Both the position numbers and the translations under genes were made by a program. The notes beneath the pieces are model-generated. The model was not told where the DNA came from, did no database searches, and worked only from the letters and a program-made list of their open reading frames with translations. DNA of 64,000 nucleotides from Holtermannia corniformis (Eukaryota > Basidiomycota > Tremellomycetes > Holtermanniales), in contig BCIJ01000006.1 in the NCBI GenBank assembly GCA_001599935.1, positions 124,001 to 188,000 of the forward strand, given 5' to 3'. Positions 1 through 17,242 of the stretch are shown here, piece after piece; positions within the stretch are counted from its first letter, which is position 1, and the number at the start of each line of letters is the position of its first letter.

Positions 1-846
1 AACGTCCCGTATGCCGTGTGTTCGTCCCATCCGGGCCAAATCATAGCACTGAAGTTTGTCGCAATGCGCCGTAACTGTCGATGAGGTGGCAGCATTGGAA
101 TCGGTCAGTTGTTATTTGTTCACGGGATGTCAACTTGGTGGCGACAGGACTAAACACTGATTACGGCAATGTCACGTGGCCGTGGCACATCGCTCAAGAT
201 CATTTGGGATCGTCGAGACGAGTGTTCCGAGAGCGAAGAACCGCGATGCACTCATGCGAATCTACTCTAGAACGGCCAAATCCGCCACAAAGGGTCGAGC
301 GGCGTCCCAGAGCAGGAGACGAAAGACAGCAAGGGACCAACGGTCGCGAGAAGGTGTGAGGGCCTCGTCTAGGAAGGATGATGGCGGGGGGAACGAGGCG
401 AGATCGGCAAAGATCAACCTCTGGGCTTCGTCTTCTCTTGTTGTATCTCCATCGCTTGAATATTATAGTGTTTTACCTATTCTCTCTTGTCGATCCTCAA
501 GGTCCCTTGTGGTGCGGAACCTCGCTTTCCGCTGCGCAATCTAGAGTCCCACCTTCCTTGAGGAGCACAGACAGTGGTGCGATAGCACCAGTGGCACTTC
601 AAGCGCCGCGAGGCGGTCAGCTCAGCACGTGATACGGCCATAGGCGTGATAGTGGGTTGAATACACTCAAAAATGGCGGCAAGAAACGTCTGGTTTGACG
701 GGTGGGCCGACTCGCAGTGTGTTCGCGACGTCAAATGCATAATAGAGACATTGAGGATATCAAATATAGAACAGAGTCCAGTATCAAGACCACTGACACA
801 TCCTCCGACCTGATGTACTCGGAATCGTCTCCGTCTTCAGCTCACG
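1..846. other. Intergenic, no supported gene
   Basis: Reading frames are open for up to about 120 codons on the plus strand, but they overlap in several frames, their compositions are biased, and none continues through plausible splice sites or resembles a family I know. The right edge is the 3' flank of the minus-strand gene that ends at 847. The left edge is the window boundary, so a terminal part of an outside gene cannot be excluded. Confidence 0.4.
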
Positions 847-3725
847 TTATAGGGTGGCAGTCTTCTTTCCACCTCGTTTCGCTCCCTCTCCCTCACTGAC
901 CTCACTCGAAAGCTCAGCCGCCGCCTCCGCAATGACTGCACGCGACGCGGCGCCGCTCCCGTTTACCGTCGGTGGACTCGCCCAGTCCAAGCCCAGCCCG
1001 AAGCCGTTCGCAAAGAGAGCCTCAAAATCGGCTTCTGCTTGCTGCAGCCGCTCTACCTCATCCTGCGCGTTGGAAGCTTGTAGAGCCGCATCGAACGCGT
1101 ATAGATCTGATCGAGGAAGAGCACGGACAGGCCGCGCCGTTGCGTGTGCTCGACGGTCATGCGCTTCGGCAGTGGGCGGTCGCCGATGCTGCACGGGCGG
1201 GGAGGCGTGCGCTGACTCAGAGGCAGCAGACGGGGTCGCGGCGATGATGTGTATAGATGGTACCGCTACTTCGTGTGGGCACCCCCGCTTGCGTTTGCCA
1301 TCGGCCTGGTAAGTGGCGGCCCGATGATCCAGCCGGGGTGTCGGAGGCGGATGTTCGGGTGTTGGAGTTCGATGGGATCGTCTTGACCTCGCCCTGTCGC
1401 GCTCCGTCTCCTCACCTTCATCGACGTCGTCTAGGTTGTCCACCGCGCGACGCTTGCCAAGCGACGTGGCGGACCGAGTTATAACCGTGTCTCCAAGACC
1501 AGGCGCGGTGTCCTCTCGAGGTACGCGCACGATCCGGACTGACGAGTTACCCGAGCCGGTCAATGAGTCAGCCAGGGACGTGCGGCGACGCTTCCTTGCA
1601 TTCACGTCTTGAGCGGGGTGCATCGCTTGCTCAACCTGCTTGTCCATTCGGACATCGAGCTGTGTATTTGACGACGCCTGGCGCATGGCGAGAGCAGTCG
1701 ATAGCGCTACTGCGGGCGCAAGCGCGTCTTCAATGCGCCGCTGCTCTTCCTGACGCCGTCGTTCATCATCCGCTTCCTCGATCATCGCCCGGACTTGACG
1801 TTGCAGCTCTACCGTCGAATCGTGTACCCGATTGTGCGTCAAGATGGCTTTACGTCGTTGAGCCGCTTTCTGCCGCCGCGAGTGTAAGGCGCTGTGACAT
1901 GCCTTTGTCACTGGTGGATCTGTAGACCACCGAGTCACAGCAGGGTCTGGACAGACGTCCTGGTGCGCGTCCACCATAGGGATTTCGGGATCAGTGGCGT
2001 GTCCCGGCTGCCAGTCCATCGGTGTATCTCCGCAGATGGATCGCGCAGGCTGACTTGCCGTGCGCCAGTGTTCCGAGCTAGCACCCAGCGGATTCGCCGG
2101 AGCAGAAGTGGCTGCGTCGATCGACATTGGCCATCCGGACGATGGCGGCGGGACCATGACACCTGTTTCTGCCACTGTGGAAATATCCATGTACACGGTG
2201 TGGTTCGTAGGCGGACAGATGTCCATGTAGACTGTCGAAGCGCTTGGTAGCGGTGGCCGTGGAAGCATAGGGTTCACCGGCTCTGATAAGGGCAAAGGCG
2301 CCGAGTCTTCCGTGAGAAGAGGCACCGCCATCTGTTGTAGCTGCACAACGGACGTGCGTGGTAGGATCTGAATGGGCGGAAGTAGCGTCTGCACTGGCCT
2401 CGGTGGCTCGGATGCTGCCGCCCTCTGCCGCCACTGCTCGATATCGTCCCCGGACATGCCCTCGATCACCCGCGCAGCCCGTTCGGTCAGGCTAGGTCGA
2501 GCAAGACGACCTCGGCTGGTCGAGAGAACATGCGGTCGAGGACTGGCAGCCCGCCGCACTGATGGGGCTGGGCTTGGGCTGGAAGAGAGACGATTGGAGT
2601 TGACGTGGCGATTGGTTCGCAGCGGTCGAGCTGTTGCATCCGAGTCGCCGTCGCTGTCATCGTAAGATGTCTCGCCCCACACGGCATCTTGGAAATGCCG
2701 AGCGTAGTCGTCGGGCTCAACTTTGACCAAGTGACGGGCTGGAGACAGGACCCTACTTGGGTGTCGCGCCTGCTGATGTGTTACCAGAGCAAGTCAGGGC
2801 ATGTAAGAGCATACCTGGGCGTGTGTGGCGGGCGTCTGTATCACTGTGAGGTCCTCGTCGTCAGCGTCGCCGCCCTCTAGTCCACTGTCGAACGATGAAG
2901 ACTGCATATATTAGCATCTCTAAATCGCTCCATCGCGAGGTATACTCACTCCGCTCAGTACAGGTCCTCGATCTCGTGAATGCCCTCGATCGTGATGGCA
3001 CGAGCAACACGATAAGTTCAGAATGATCTGCGTACACGGTCAGCTGGTTCTTTCATGACATGATCAACGCACGGGACGCGCGTCAGCCAGCAAGCTCGCG
3101 AGATCGAGTTCAGCCGTATGTCGCGTCCTACGTCCGGGACGGGTCGATGTCTCGACTACACCACGACGCGCGTGGGACCCGGGCATGCGAACCACATCTT
3201 CGACGTGTCGATGGTGTGGCCTCGGCCTTGCCTCGCCGCGCCCCGGCTGCATTCGATGAAGAGCAGACAGCGTATAGGGGCTTGCCAGTACGGATCGGGC
3301 GAAAGAGTAGTCGGCGTCGTGGCGAGCTCGCGGCATGTTGAACCAACAGTTGATGGCAAACCGGTATGTCGAGTCAGTAGCAACGAAGAGGCCGTCAGCA
3401 TCGAGGTCAGTGTCCTGGTTAGCACGCGTCGCTTTATCACCTGCGACGTTCCAGCCCCTGGGTGTCCCAAACGAGATGGCCAAGCAACAATAGCTTCTTG
3501 CGCTCAACCCGATACACCGACCGGCCCCTGCTAGCCGGGCCTGCCCGGCACAGCCGCTGAGCGATCAGTCGATCAACGATCGAGGGGGTCGCTTCAGGTA
3601 GTCTGAGCTTGACCGGGATCTCATCCAGACTTGGGTCCCGGAACAGGAAGGGGACAAGTCTCTGACAGGTGATCGCCGGTGTCCGATCCGCGATGGGGTT
3701 CAAACATCGCCAGCTTGCGTGGCAT
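847..3725 (-). CDS. Hypothetical protein, largely disordered, multi-exon
   Basis: I do not recognise this protein. The large 3' exon (847-2772) encodes over 600 residues rich in Arg, Pro, Ser and Asp, with basic stretches such as ARKRRRT and KRKRG that could be nuclear signals; it ends GGKKTATL. Upstream exons join in phase 0: 2815-2901 (acidic, GGDADDEDLTVIQ), 2950-3027, and about 3074-3300, separated by introns of about 45 bp with CTGAC branch sites. Further up, a structured-looking stretch (VERKKLLLLGHL, then DTDLDADGLFVATDSTYR across a likely 58-bp intron) suggests a folded N-terminal domain. The best ATG candidates are at 3725 and 3751; neither is proven. No ATG occurs where the long 3' frame opens (2730 is TTG), so upstream exons are required. 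A nuclear role is only a guess from composition. Confidence 0.5.
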
Positions 3726-3918
3726 GCAAGGCGCGAGCCGCCTGCCCGCATGTGCTTCTGACCAGCTTCTGGCGTAGAGTCGTTGCCTCGTGCCTTGATC
3801 GCCGCGAGGATCACAACTGATCGCCGCTGTCGGACTTTAAACCCGATGTCCGTTCTCAACGTGTTATCTGTCAAAGTGGGGAGTGCATATGCTTACAATG
3901 CGCTAGGAGATACAATGT

Positions 3919-6841
<2,923 letters not shown>

Positions 6842-7106
6842 TGCGATCTCGCTTGGCCTTTTGAGTGCTTTGGAAGCTGTTTGATGAGCAGACAAGAGAA
6901 ACAAGAACAGACAAAAGTCGGAGAACGCGGTCACGTGATCTCGATAGAAGGTGCAACTGAGATGACATGGAAAGGGAACCCTGGACTGCAGAATGGTCGC
7001 TTGTGAGTGCTGCTGGGGGTGCTGGATGTCGAGAGCTGACTTGGGACAGTCCCGCGAGGTGCGTCGTCTTTCGCAACCCCTGACCGCCAACTGACAATCC
7101 GTGGAC

Positions 7107-7750
7107 ATGACCGAGGGTGATGAGCAGCCACCAGCTGTCTGCTCATATGCTCTGCCCTTGCTACTACTTGTGCTTGTCTGCGGTGCATTCCTGGCATGGC
7201 GAAGATATCAGGCGCGGCGGGATCCGAGTGCCTTTGGGTCCGCCAGCAAGCTCATGACCAAAGGCTAGTGCTGACGCGGATTCTAGGGTGCAGGATATCA
7301 GAGGTCGAGGCTCGCGAGGCGTCAGACTGTCGACGGATGGCGATGGCGTGCGTTCACCAACGCAGCGGACGAGAAGCCTGAACTGACAAAAGTTGCGTTT
7401 AGCCGCCAGCACAGGCCTTCATCTCCAACGACCCGTCCGATGACGAGCTCTCGCCATCTATGCCATCCGTCGCACTACCCACAATACCTACAGCCAGACA
7501 CCCGGCAAATGAGAATGGTGGTGGCGCGACAGGGATTGAAGCGGAGGCTGCTCCGACTGCCAACAGTCAACCTGTCTTTAGCCGGCGCTCAATCCGCAGT
7601 CTGGGACGGCGAAAGGTCGAGCCTGTCGAAGGAGAAAGTAGTGAAGAGGAAGAAGAGGTGCCGCGGACAGACATCTTTGAGATTGGAGACGGCGACGAGG
7701 ATAAAGTTGAGCTGGGGCGCGTTGCGAGTGGCCTCGTCGATGCGCGATGA
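7107..7750 (+). CDS. Small single-pass membrane protein, unknown
   Basis: Reconstructed as three exons. The first starts MTEGDEQPPAVCSYALP and runs into a strongly hydrophobic segment (LLLLVLVCGAFLAW) followed by the basic RRYQARRDP, a type III/signal-anchor pattern. A 49-bp intron with a CTGAC branch (weak GTCCGC donor) leads to VQDIRGRGSRGVRLSTDGDG. A second intron of about 55 bp leads to AFISNDPSDDELSPSMPSVA, then an acidic stretch (ESSEEEEEVPRTDIFEIGDG) and a stop at 7750. Length is about 160 residues. The modest extracellular N-terminus and acidic, charged C-tail suggest a fungal membrane-anchored protein, but I recognise no family. An alternative 3' end is possible because open frames continue to 7880 and 7938 (HEHGWDTPG-like and SPTNVSRLAAIIHPA reading), so the last exon may be spliced differently. 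Confidence 0.5.
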
Positions 7751-8141
7751 ACATGGCTGGGACACTCCAGGCATCGGACGACCGGGAGAGCGCTGCAGCC
7801 CACCTATCCATGCTCGGAAAGACCTCTTGCCCAGTGACAGAGCCGAGAAAGGCGGGTGCAGGACCGACGGCGAGGCCTAAGCCGCCACTGTCTCCGACCA
7901 ACGTGTCGCGTCTTGCTGCAATCATTCACCCAGCTTGAACATCATCAAGCTCAGAGCACCTGTACACTAGGCGACGTGCTGCTGCTGTATTGCTCGTCGA
8001 CACTGCCGTCCACCAGGCTCGAACGGCGACGTCGGCCGCCGTTAGCTCGGAACACTGGCAACCTAACCGTGCTCAACATTCGTCGCCTGGCATCCCTTCA
8101 TCCACTCGCATGGCTCAACGTCTAGCAATCAATCGGTCATC
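7751..8141 (+). other. Gap between membrane protein and PIK1
   Basis: About 390 bp. It holds a short plus-strand frame to 7938 that may be an alternative 3' exon of the upstream gene, followed by the presumed promoter and 5' UTR of the PI4-kinase. No TATA-like element stands out. Confidence 0.3.
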
Positions 8142-12375
<4,234 letters not shown>

Positions 12376-12433
12376 CAAGCCCGTTGCGCATCTTGGTTGT
12401 ACTCACATCACATTGGCGGCGCTGCCGTACATG

Positions 12434-13526
12434 TCATGGTATGCATCTTGCATTGTCCGTCCCTCTTGCTTCCTCCAAACTACACAACAAGTCCACGCTC
12501 CGCCGCATGGCTCGTCGTAGTCCGGGTGATGGCATGGAGCTCTCTGTGTAGCCGCTTTGACGCGATACGGCCCTCGACGGCTGATTCTCGACGCAGAGAA
12601 GACTGGCGGGGCGGGGCGGTAGGGTGGTGTACGATGTTGGTCGGCTGCCGTCTTCCGGACCCGCATGACTTGTACAGGAATTGGAGCGCAGCAGAAGCGT
12701 GCTGCCCCGCACGTTGCCGTATTGCGGCAGCGGTTCGCCGACAATGTAGCGATCTTCGACATCGCCCGTTGCGTGCCGACCTACGTCCACAGCGTGCACG
12801 TATGAAGGAAGTCGAGGCGAGAAGCCGAGCCAGGGAACCATTGATCCGGATGCGGGTGCGCGGCGCGAAGGTGGCTTGAATATCGAGACCAGCACGCACA
12901 TAGACCGGTACAGAAGGAATATGGCTGTCGTGGTGCTGCAATTGAGATCAGCGTTCCTCCGACGAAGTTAGGTATTTGACCGACCAAAGGGCAAATGCGA
13001 CATGGAGCAGCAGGGTGTTGATCGTTATGATTCGAGAAGTTCCATCTGTGCCTTCCTTGGCTGCATCCGAACGCTGCGCGATCTGCGAGCTAAGGATCCA
13101 ACCGGCTAATAGTGCGGTGCTTATGCCGAAAAGGATGATGACTGCCACGATCCGGCGTGGCTGCGAAGTGATTAGAGAGCGAAATGAAGGCCTCTTCCAG
13201 GCTGCATCTCCCGCCTCGGCTGATAGAGAGGCATCCGATGCATGCAGGTCGGATGGAAGGGGAGGAAGCAGGCCAGCTGCAAGTAGAAAGCGTTGAACGC
13301 GCGTGCGGACAGGCGGGGTTTGCCTGCTTCTCGCATCGGAAGGATACAGCGATAGGGACGGTCGTGGGTGGGCAGCAGGCGAGCCAGGCTCTACTGAAGA
13401 GAAGCGACTGGTAACACGCCGATCATCTTGCAGTTCGGCATGAGTGGGGTCGACGGCAGAGCCCAGCTCGCCGATCTTGCGAGGCAGCGGCCCGGCCTCT
13501 GCAGGAGGGCTGGCACCGCCCCTCAT
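12434..13526 (-). CDS. Predicted multi-pass membrane protein, unknown
   Basis: Starts at ATG 13526 (MRGGASPPAEAGPLPRKIG). A Pro/Ser/Arg-rich soluble N-terminus of about 120 residues leads to a hydrophobic helix (IVAVIILFGISTALLAGWIL), a short loop, then IITINTLLLHVAFAL. The frame closes at 12948, but removing a roughly 45-50 bp intron joins it to another hydrophobic segment (TAIFLLYRSMCVLVSIF) and a cytosolic tail with RYIVGEPLPQYGNVRGSTLL and Ser/Arg-rich sequence, stopping at 12434. The PLPxYG-RGST tail resembles tails of fungal plasma-membrane proteins, and an arrestin/Rsp5-type PPxY-like role is conceivable, but no family is recognised. The donor (GTCGGT or GTCAAA) is non-consensus, so the joint is uncertain. 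If the intron is wrong, the gene is 12948-13526. It faces PIK1 tail to tail with 58 bp between stops. Confidence 0.5.
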
Positions 13527-14884
13527 TGCCCCCGGGATGGTCGAAGTGAGATGGCAAAATCAGCATTGCCCGTCTGCTGACATTTCACAGTGGTTCCGGT
13601 TTGTGCAGAAAGCCGAAGCGCACGGACGAAAATCAAGCTCTGAGGCTGTGGCGGGTGAAACGCGGTCCTGACGTGCTGAAACCTCGCACAATCCGCTTGC
13701 TCGAAAATCGAATCGTCTCTTGGCAGTTTATCTCGACGGCAGATGAAGATAGAGTTGTTCTCCGCAGATGAAGACGACAGCTTCCCGGATCACGCGAGCC
13801 TACAGGCTACGATCGTGGTATCAACTGTGCCCGATGCCCAGACTACACCAGGAATAATGCAAGTATGATGCCCATCACCCGCAGGAAGCTGAGGCATTGA
13901 GGACAGATCACCTGAGTAGATCGCAATACAGTGCGCGATGTGTGCGACGTGAAGGACCCGAAGTAAATGACAACACGGAGCGCCTGTGGGCCCGCTCATC
14001 TCGGCTTGGAGTCTGTAAATTACCCTACACAGACTCGCGCACCCCTCGCCGTCGGCATGCAGTTCGTTTAGGATCGCTTGAGATACTCCTACATTCGGCT
14101 TTCCCAGACATCAAGCGTGCCTTCGGCCTTTGAAGCGCCCATGTTCTGTAGCTGGCACCTGCACCGCTACACGCTACAAGCACCCAGGATCATGAAAACC
14201 GTTGGTCCGGCGCCCAGAAATTGGATCTGGTGTGTAGCTTGAGGACCCTGGTCACCGAATGACTCAGTTCAGCGGATACAATGACAGCGAGTGTACGTGT
14301 ACCGCAGCCTGCGGGTGCAAGAACTACGAGTCGTGTCGCGAACGCTGCTGCTATCGGATACCAGCCGGTTTGCAACAGCCGTCTTTCCTTATAACTACAG
14401 CATGTCACTGCGACAAGCTGTTCGTGTCTATCCTGCCATCTTGCGAGGCAAAGCCCGAAATGGTTCCCGAGACTTCGTAAGCGGCAGCGAATGTGCGTCA
14501 TGCCGGGCATACGTCTGAACAAACGGGGTGCTAAGAACAACCCGACATAGGGAACCCTCAACGAGGCGCAGGTGGTGGACACTTGCTGTCAGCGGTATGT
14601 ATTGGTTGCTTTTCAACCCAACGTCGCTCCACGTCAGTACCGAGTACGAAAGGAAGCTGGGTTTACTACCGTATTCCGGCGACACTCCATACTCATCTCA
14701 AAAGGTCCTTTGACAAGTGCGCTGCAGGTTTCAAACCTTGCCTTCCTGTGATAGGATACCGTGGTGCAGCTGATGGGCTGGGTGATTGTCTCGCTAGAGT
14801 AATCTCGCCGACGAACACATTCATTCGGAAATACACAGCTGGCTCTGTGTCGACACTCTTTACAAGCACCCTTTCACAAGCTTC
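13527..14884. other. Long intergenic stretch, no firm gene
   Basis: About 1.36 kb. Several short open frames exist. The most notable is plus-strand 14259-14480, a 73-codon frame with ten cysteines (see findings) but no signal peptide. Others (14190-14582 minus, 14528-14713 plus) lack family resemblance. The right end holds the promoter of the secreted protein gene at 14885. It may contain a degraded or unrecognised short gene. Confidence 0.35.
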
Positions 14885-15818
14885 ATGCGCACCGCAACCT
14901 CGGTGTTACTGTCATTTCTCGCTCTTTTTGTTCTCGACCTAGTACGCGCTCGCCCCCTCAGATCCGGTATCACTGCATACGAAGCGCATGGTCCTCAAGC
15001 CACCCCTTCGCGGGGCGGAGTAGTTCTCAGCCCTCGACGAGAGCGGAAGAAGCGCAACGGAAATTGCAAGCCTGGTGAGACTGTTCAAGCGCGGTGACCG
15101 ACTGCTGAGCCTCCGCGAGCGCAAACGCATTGGAATGCCGCAGGATCCAGTTCGTCAAGCGGCCCAACTTATACCATCACCTTCGAGAGCGGAACGCAGA
15201 CAGCTTCAACTCAGACAGCCCCACCACCCGAGACGATGACGCCCGATGTGTCAAGCACAGAGTGGTCGATAACGACCACGTCTATGCCGGCGACGCCGCA
15301 GGTGTCTGACTCTCCCTCAGGTCCGTTCCGTGGGGACGGTACTCACTACACACCGGGTATGGGCGCTTGTGGTCTGCAACACGGGGAAGGCGACGCAGTT
15401 GTAGCATTGTCGCTTCTACTATACGATTCGTACCCGTAAGTGACCTACGACACACTCTTTGAGACCAGATGACTGATTGTAAACAGCGGTGCCACCGCCA
15501 ACCCCAATCAAAACCCTGTCTGTGGACGGAAGGTCAAGGTTACTTGTGAGTCTCGAGAGCGGAGGGGGTTGCAGGCTGAATGCGTGCGCCAGGGAAAGGC
15601 GGTGAAGCGCATGGCGTGGTGGTGGATCGCTGTGAAGGGTGCGCTTACAACGACATCGACATGGCTCCGAACATGTGGCAGCAGCTTGGTGCCAATATGG
15701 AGTAGGATGGACGCGATGTTGAGAGGCAGTACTGACGGACGGCAGTTTGGGCAGACTGACGGACAATCCTAAAAACGGCGGCGCGGTCACAGGCGCGGTC
15801 GAATGGACCTGGGAGTGA
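14885..15818 (+). CDS. Secreted expansin-like/RlpA-type double-psi beta-barrel protein
   Basis: Begins with a signal peptide (RTATSVLLSFLALFVLDLVR, cleavage likely near VRA-RP), then a Ser/Thr/Pro-rich linker typical of an O-glycosylated spacer (SSTEWSITTTSMPATPQ). The C-terminal domain is a double-psi beta-barrel: GDGTHYTPGMGACGLQHG, VVALSLLLYDSYP, NPNQNPVCGRKVKV, GVVVDRCEGCAYNDIDMAP and AVEWTWE at the very end. The Cys pairs (GACG, PVCG, DRCEGC) and the HVVVDRC-type Asp match the fungal barwin/RlpA-like family found in secreted cell-wall-associated proteins. Short introns occur at about 15076, 15436, 15542 and 15708; splicing the last gives MDLGRLTDNPKNGG then WTWE. It probably acts at the cell wall or outside the cell; enzymatic activity is not established for these proteins. 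Confidence 0.82.
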
Positions 15819-16527
15819 AGCGAAGCCGGCAGGAGGGATCAGGGGCGATTCGGGCAGCCCGAAGTCTATGGTCACATCTGCCGCAATGTTCACCCTTGAA
15901 AGCATAGCCACAAAGGTTGAAGCCAGACTCATCCCTACTTATGCCGCTAGCGGTACGGTCGCTTCCTGGACAGTTGCTGCCATGGATTGCTTGCTGCTGC
16001 CGCTCGTCGGTGAAACATGGCACCAAAAAAACTGTCTACATTGCGCGGCCGGCGTACTGACGGTGGGTCAGTGAGTTGAGTGCTTGAATAGTCAGTCAAT
16101 GCATGAGACAAGATTCCCGGTACATGTACTACGCCTCAAATATCGCACCAGTAGTGTGAATGTTGGGCCGCATAATTGCCCATAAAGAGCATCGAGCTGC
16201 TAATCAAGTTAGTGGCACATCGCATCGACGTCGCTTCGCGAGAAGAAGATATATCGAGAAGCCCGCGTACGGCTCCATTGATCACTGCGGTTAGGGACAC
16301 GTTGAATTAGAAGGACCCAAATGACAGAAGGCGCGTAAGATTGCTTATCCGTGGTCTGCTACCTGCTCGGAAGCTCAAGACAACTCGAGATTGGTATCAT
16401 TAGAAGGCTTCTGTATCAGCGACATTTGCAATTAGCAGGCGATCGAGAAGACCTCAGTGTTCCTCATGGCAAGCCCGCGAGACGTCTAAAGCTGGTGTAC
16501 TTTCTCAATAGCGAACAACACCCAACC
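15819..16527. other. Intergenic, no supported gene
   Basis: About 700 bp, locally AT-richer than its surroundings around 16080-16350. I see no convincing exon. It should contain the 3' end of the expansin-like gene and the promoter of the small TEQPT-repeat gene. Confidence 0.35.
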
Positions 16528-16776
16528 ATGCCGAACGAGTCTGTAGTTGAACTCATGGAAGAAGGCAGAGTACCACCTACTGAGCAGCCAACTACTGAGC
16601 AGCCAACTACTGAGCAGCCAACGAAATCGTGGGACAAAAAGGTTGCGTGCGGATGCGTTGTGGCTACCGTCCTGGGGGCGAGTATCGTCGCAGCGGGCTT
16701 TGCAGCCGGTAGCACGAGTGGGGATGGTGCTGCCAGTCAGAATGATACCGGGTCCAGCAGTTACCCCCCCAATTGA
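16528..16776 (+). CDS. Small TEQPT-repeat membrane protein, hypothetical
   Basis: An 82-residue frame from an ATG at 16528. Layout: acidic start (MPNESVVELMEEGRVPP), three exact TEQPT repeats, a basic patch (KSWDKKVACGC), one hydrophobic segment (VVATVLGASIVAAGFAAG) and a Gly/Ser/Asn end (SYPPN). The Lys-rich flank before the helix predicts an inside-N orientation. No family is recognised. The frame stays open upstream to 16351 without stops, so an earlier start or upstream exon is possible. A run of seven C near the stop could be a splice or sequencing trouble spot. The repeats are in frame and encode exact peptide repeats, which argues mildly for a real gene. Confidence 0.45.
   Translation: MPNESVVELMEEGRVPPTEQPTTEQPTTEQPTKSWDKKVACGCVVATVLGASIVAAGFAAGSTSGDGAASQNDTGSSSYPPN
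16579..16622 (+). repeat. Three tandem 15-bp repeats (TEQPT)
   Basis: Three head-to-tail copies of ACTGAGCAGCCAACT (the last ends in CG instead of T). The period is a multiple of three and lies in frame within the small protein at 16528, so copy-number change would not break the frame. Confidence 0.9.
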
Positions 16777-17242
16777 GCCCAATGATCGCTGCGATCACTT
16801 GCACCGCAAGGTGAGGCGATGCATGTAGCTTCCAAGATGAGTCGCTTGACACACAGAGTTTGTATTCCTTGCGCAGAGGGTTATAGGAGCCTCCGGCCGG
16901 GCACGGACTTCGTTCTGACGGATTGGCTGAGGACAACCAGTCTTCACACTTGCAGTTCGCTGTTGCGGACGACTGATGTATGAGACGACCTACGACCGTA
17001 CGACGTGGACAGCGACGAGCTTCGCCCAGCTATCTCGCCCACCGAGCAAGCAGGGTGAGGTGATGGGAAGACGACTTGACGTCAAGAGCTGTCATCGTGA
17101 GAATACAGCTTTGATCCATATGCCACTCGCGAGCGCCGAGGTTTGCGCTGCGCGGAGATCGTCGACTGTCCGTAGCCGCCTGTGCTGTGACGGTGCTCGT
17201 TGGCATGTTGGTCGGGATGTTGGACGTGCGAGGTCGCGAGCA
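16777..17242. other. Promoter region of the EDEM gene
   Basis: About 465 bp with no recognised exon. A 157-codon frame starts at 16976 but only its 3' part overlaps the EDEM gene and in a different frame, so I treat it as chance. Confidence 0.35.

Noticed and set aside
3064..3507. Stand-alone minus-strand gene (147 codons)
   Set aside because: It has no ATG (opens with TTG) and its 3' end joins the downstream exons in phase 0, so it is better read as an exon region of the 847-3725 gene.
13897..14133. Short plus frame in the long gap
   Set aside because: No features beyond length expected by chance at this GC content.
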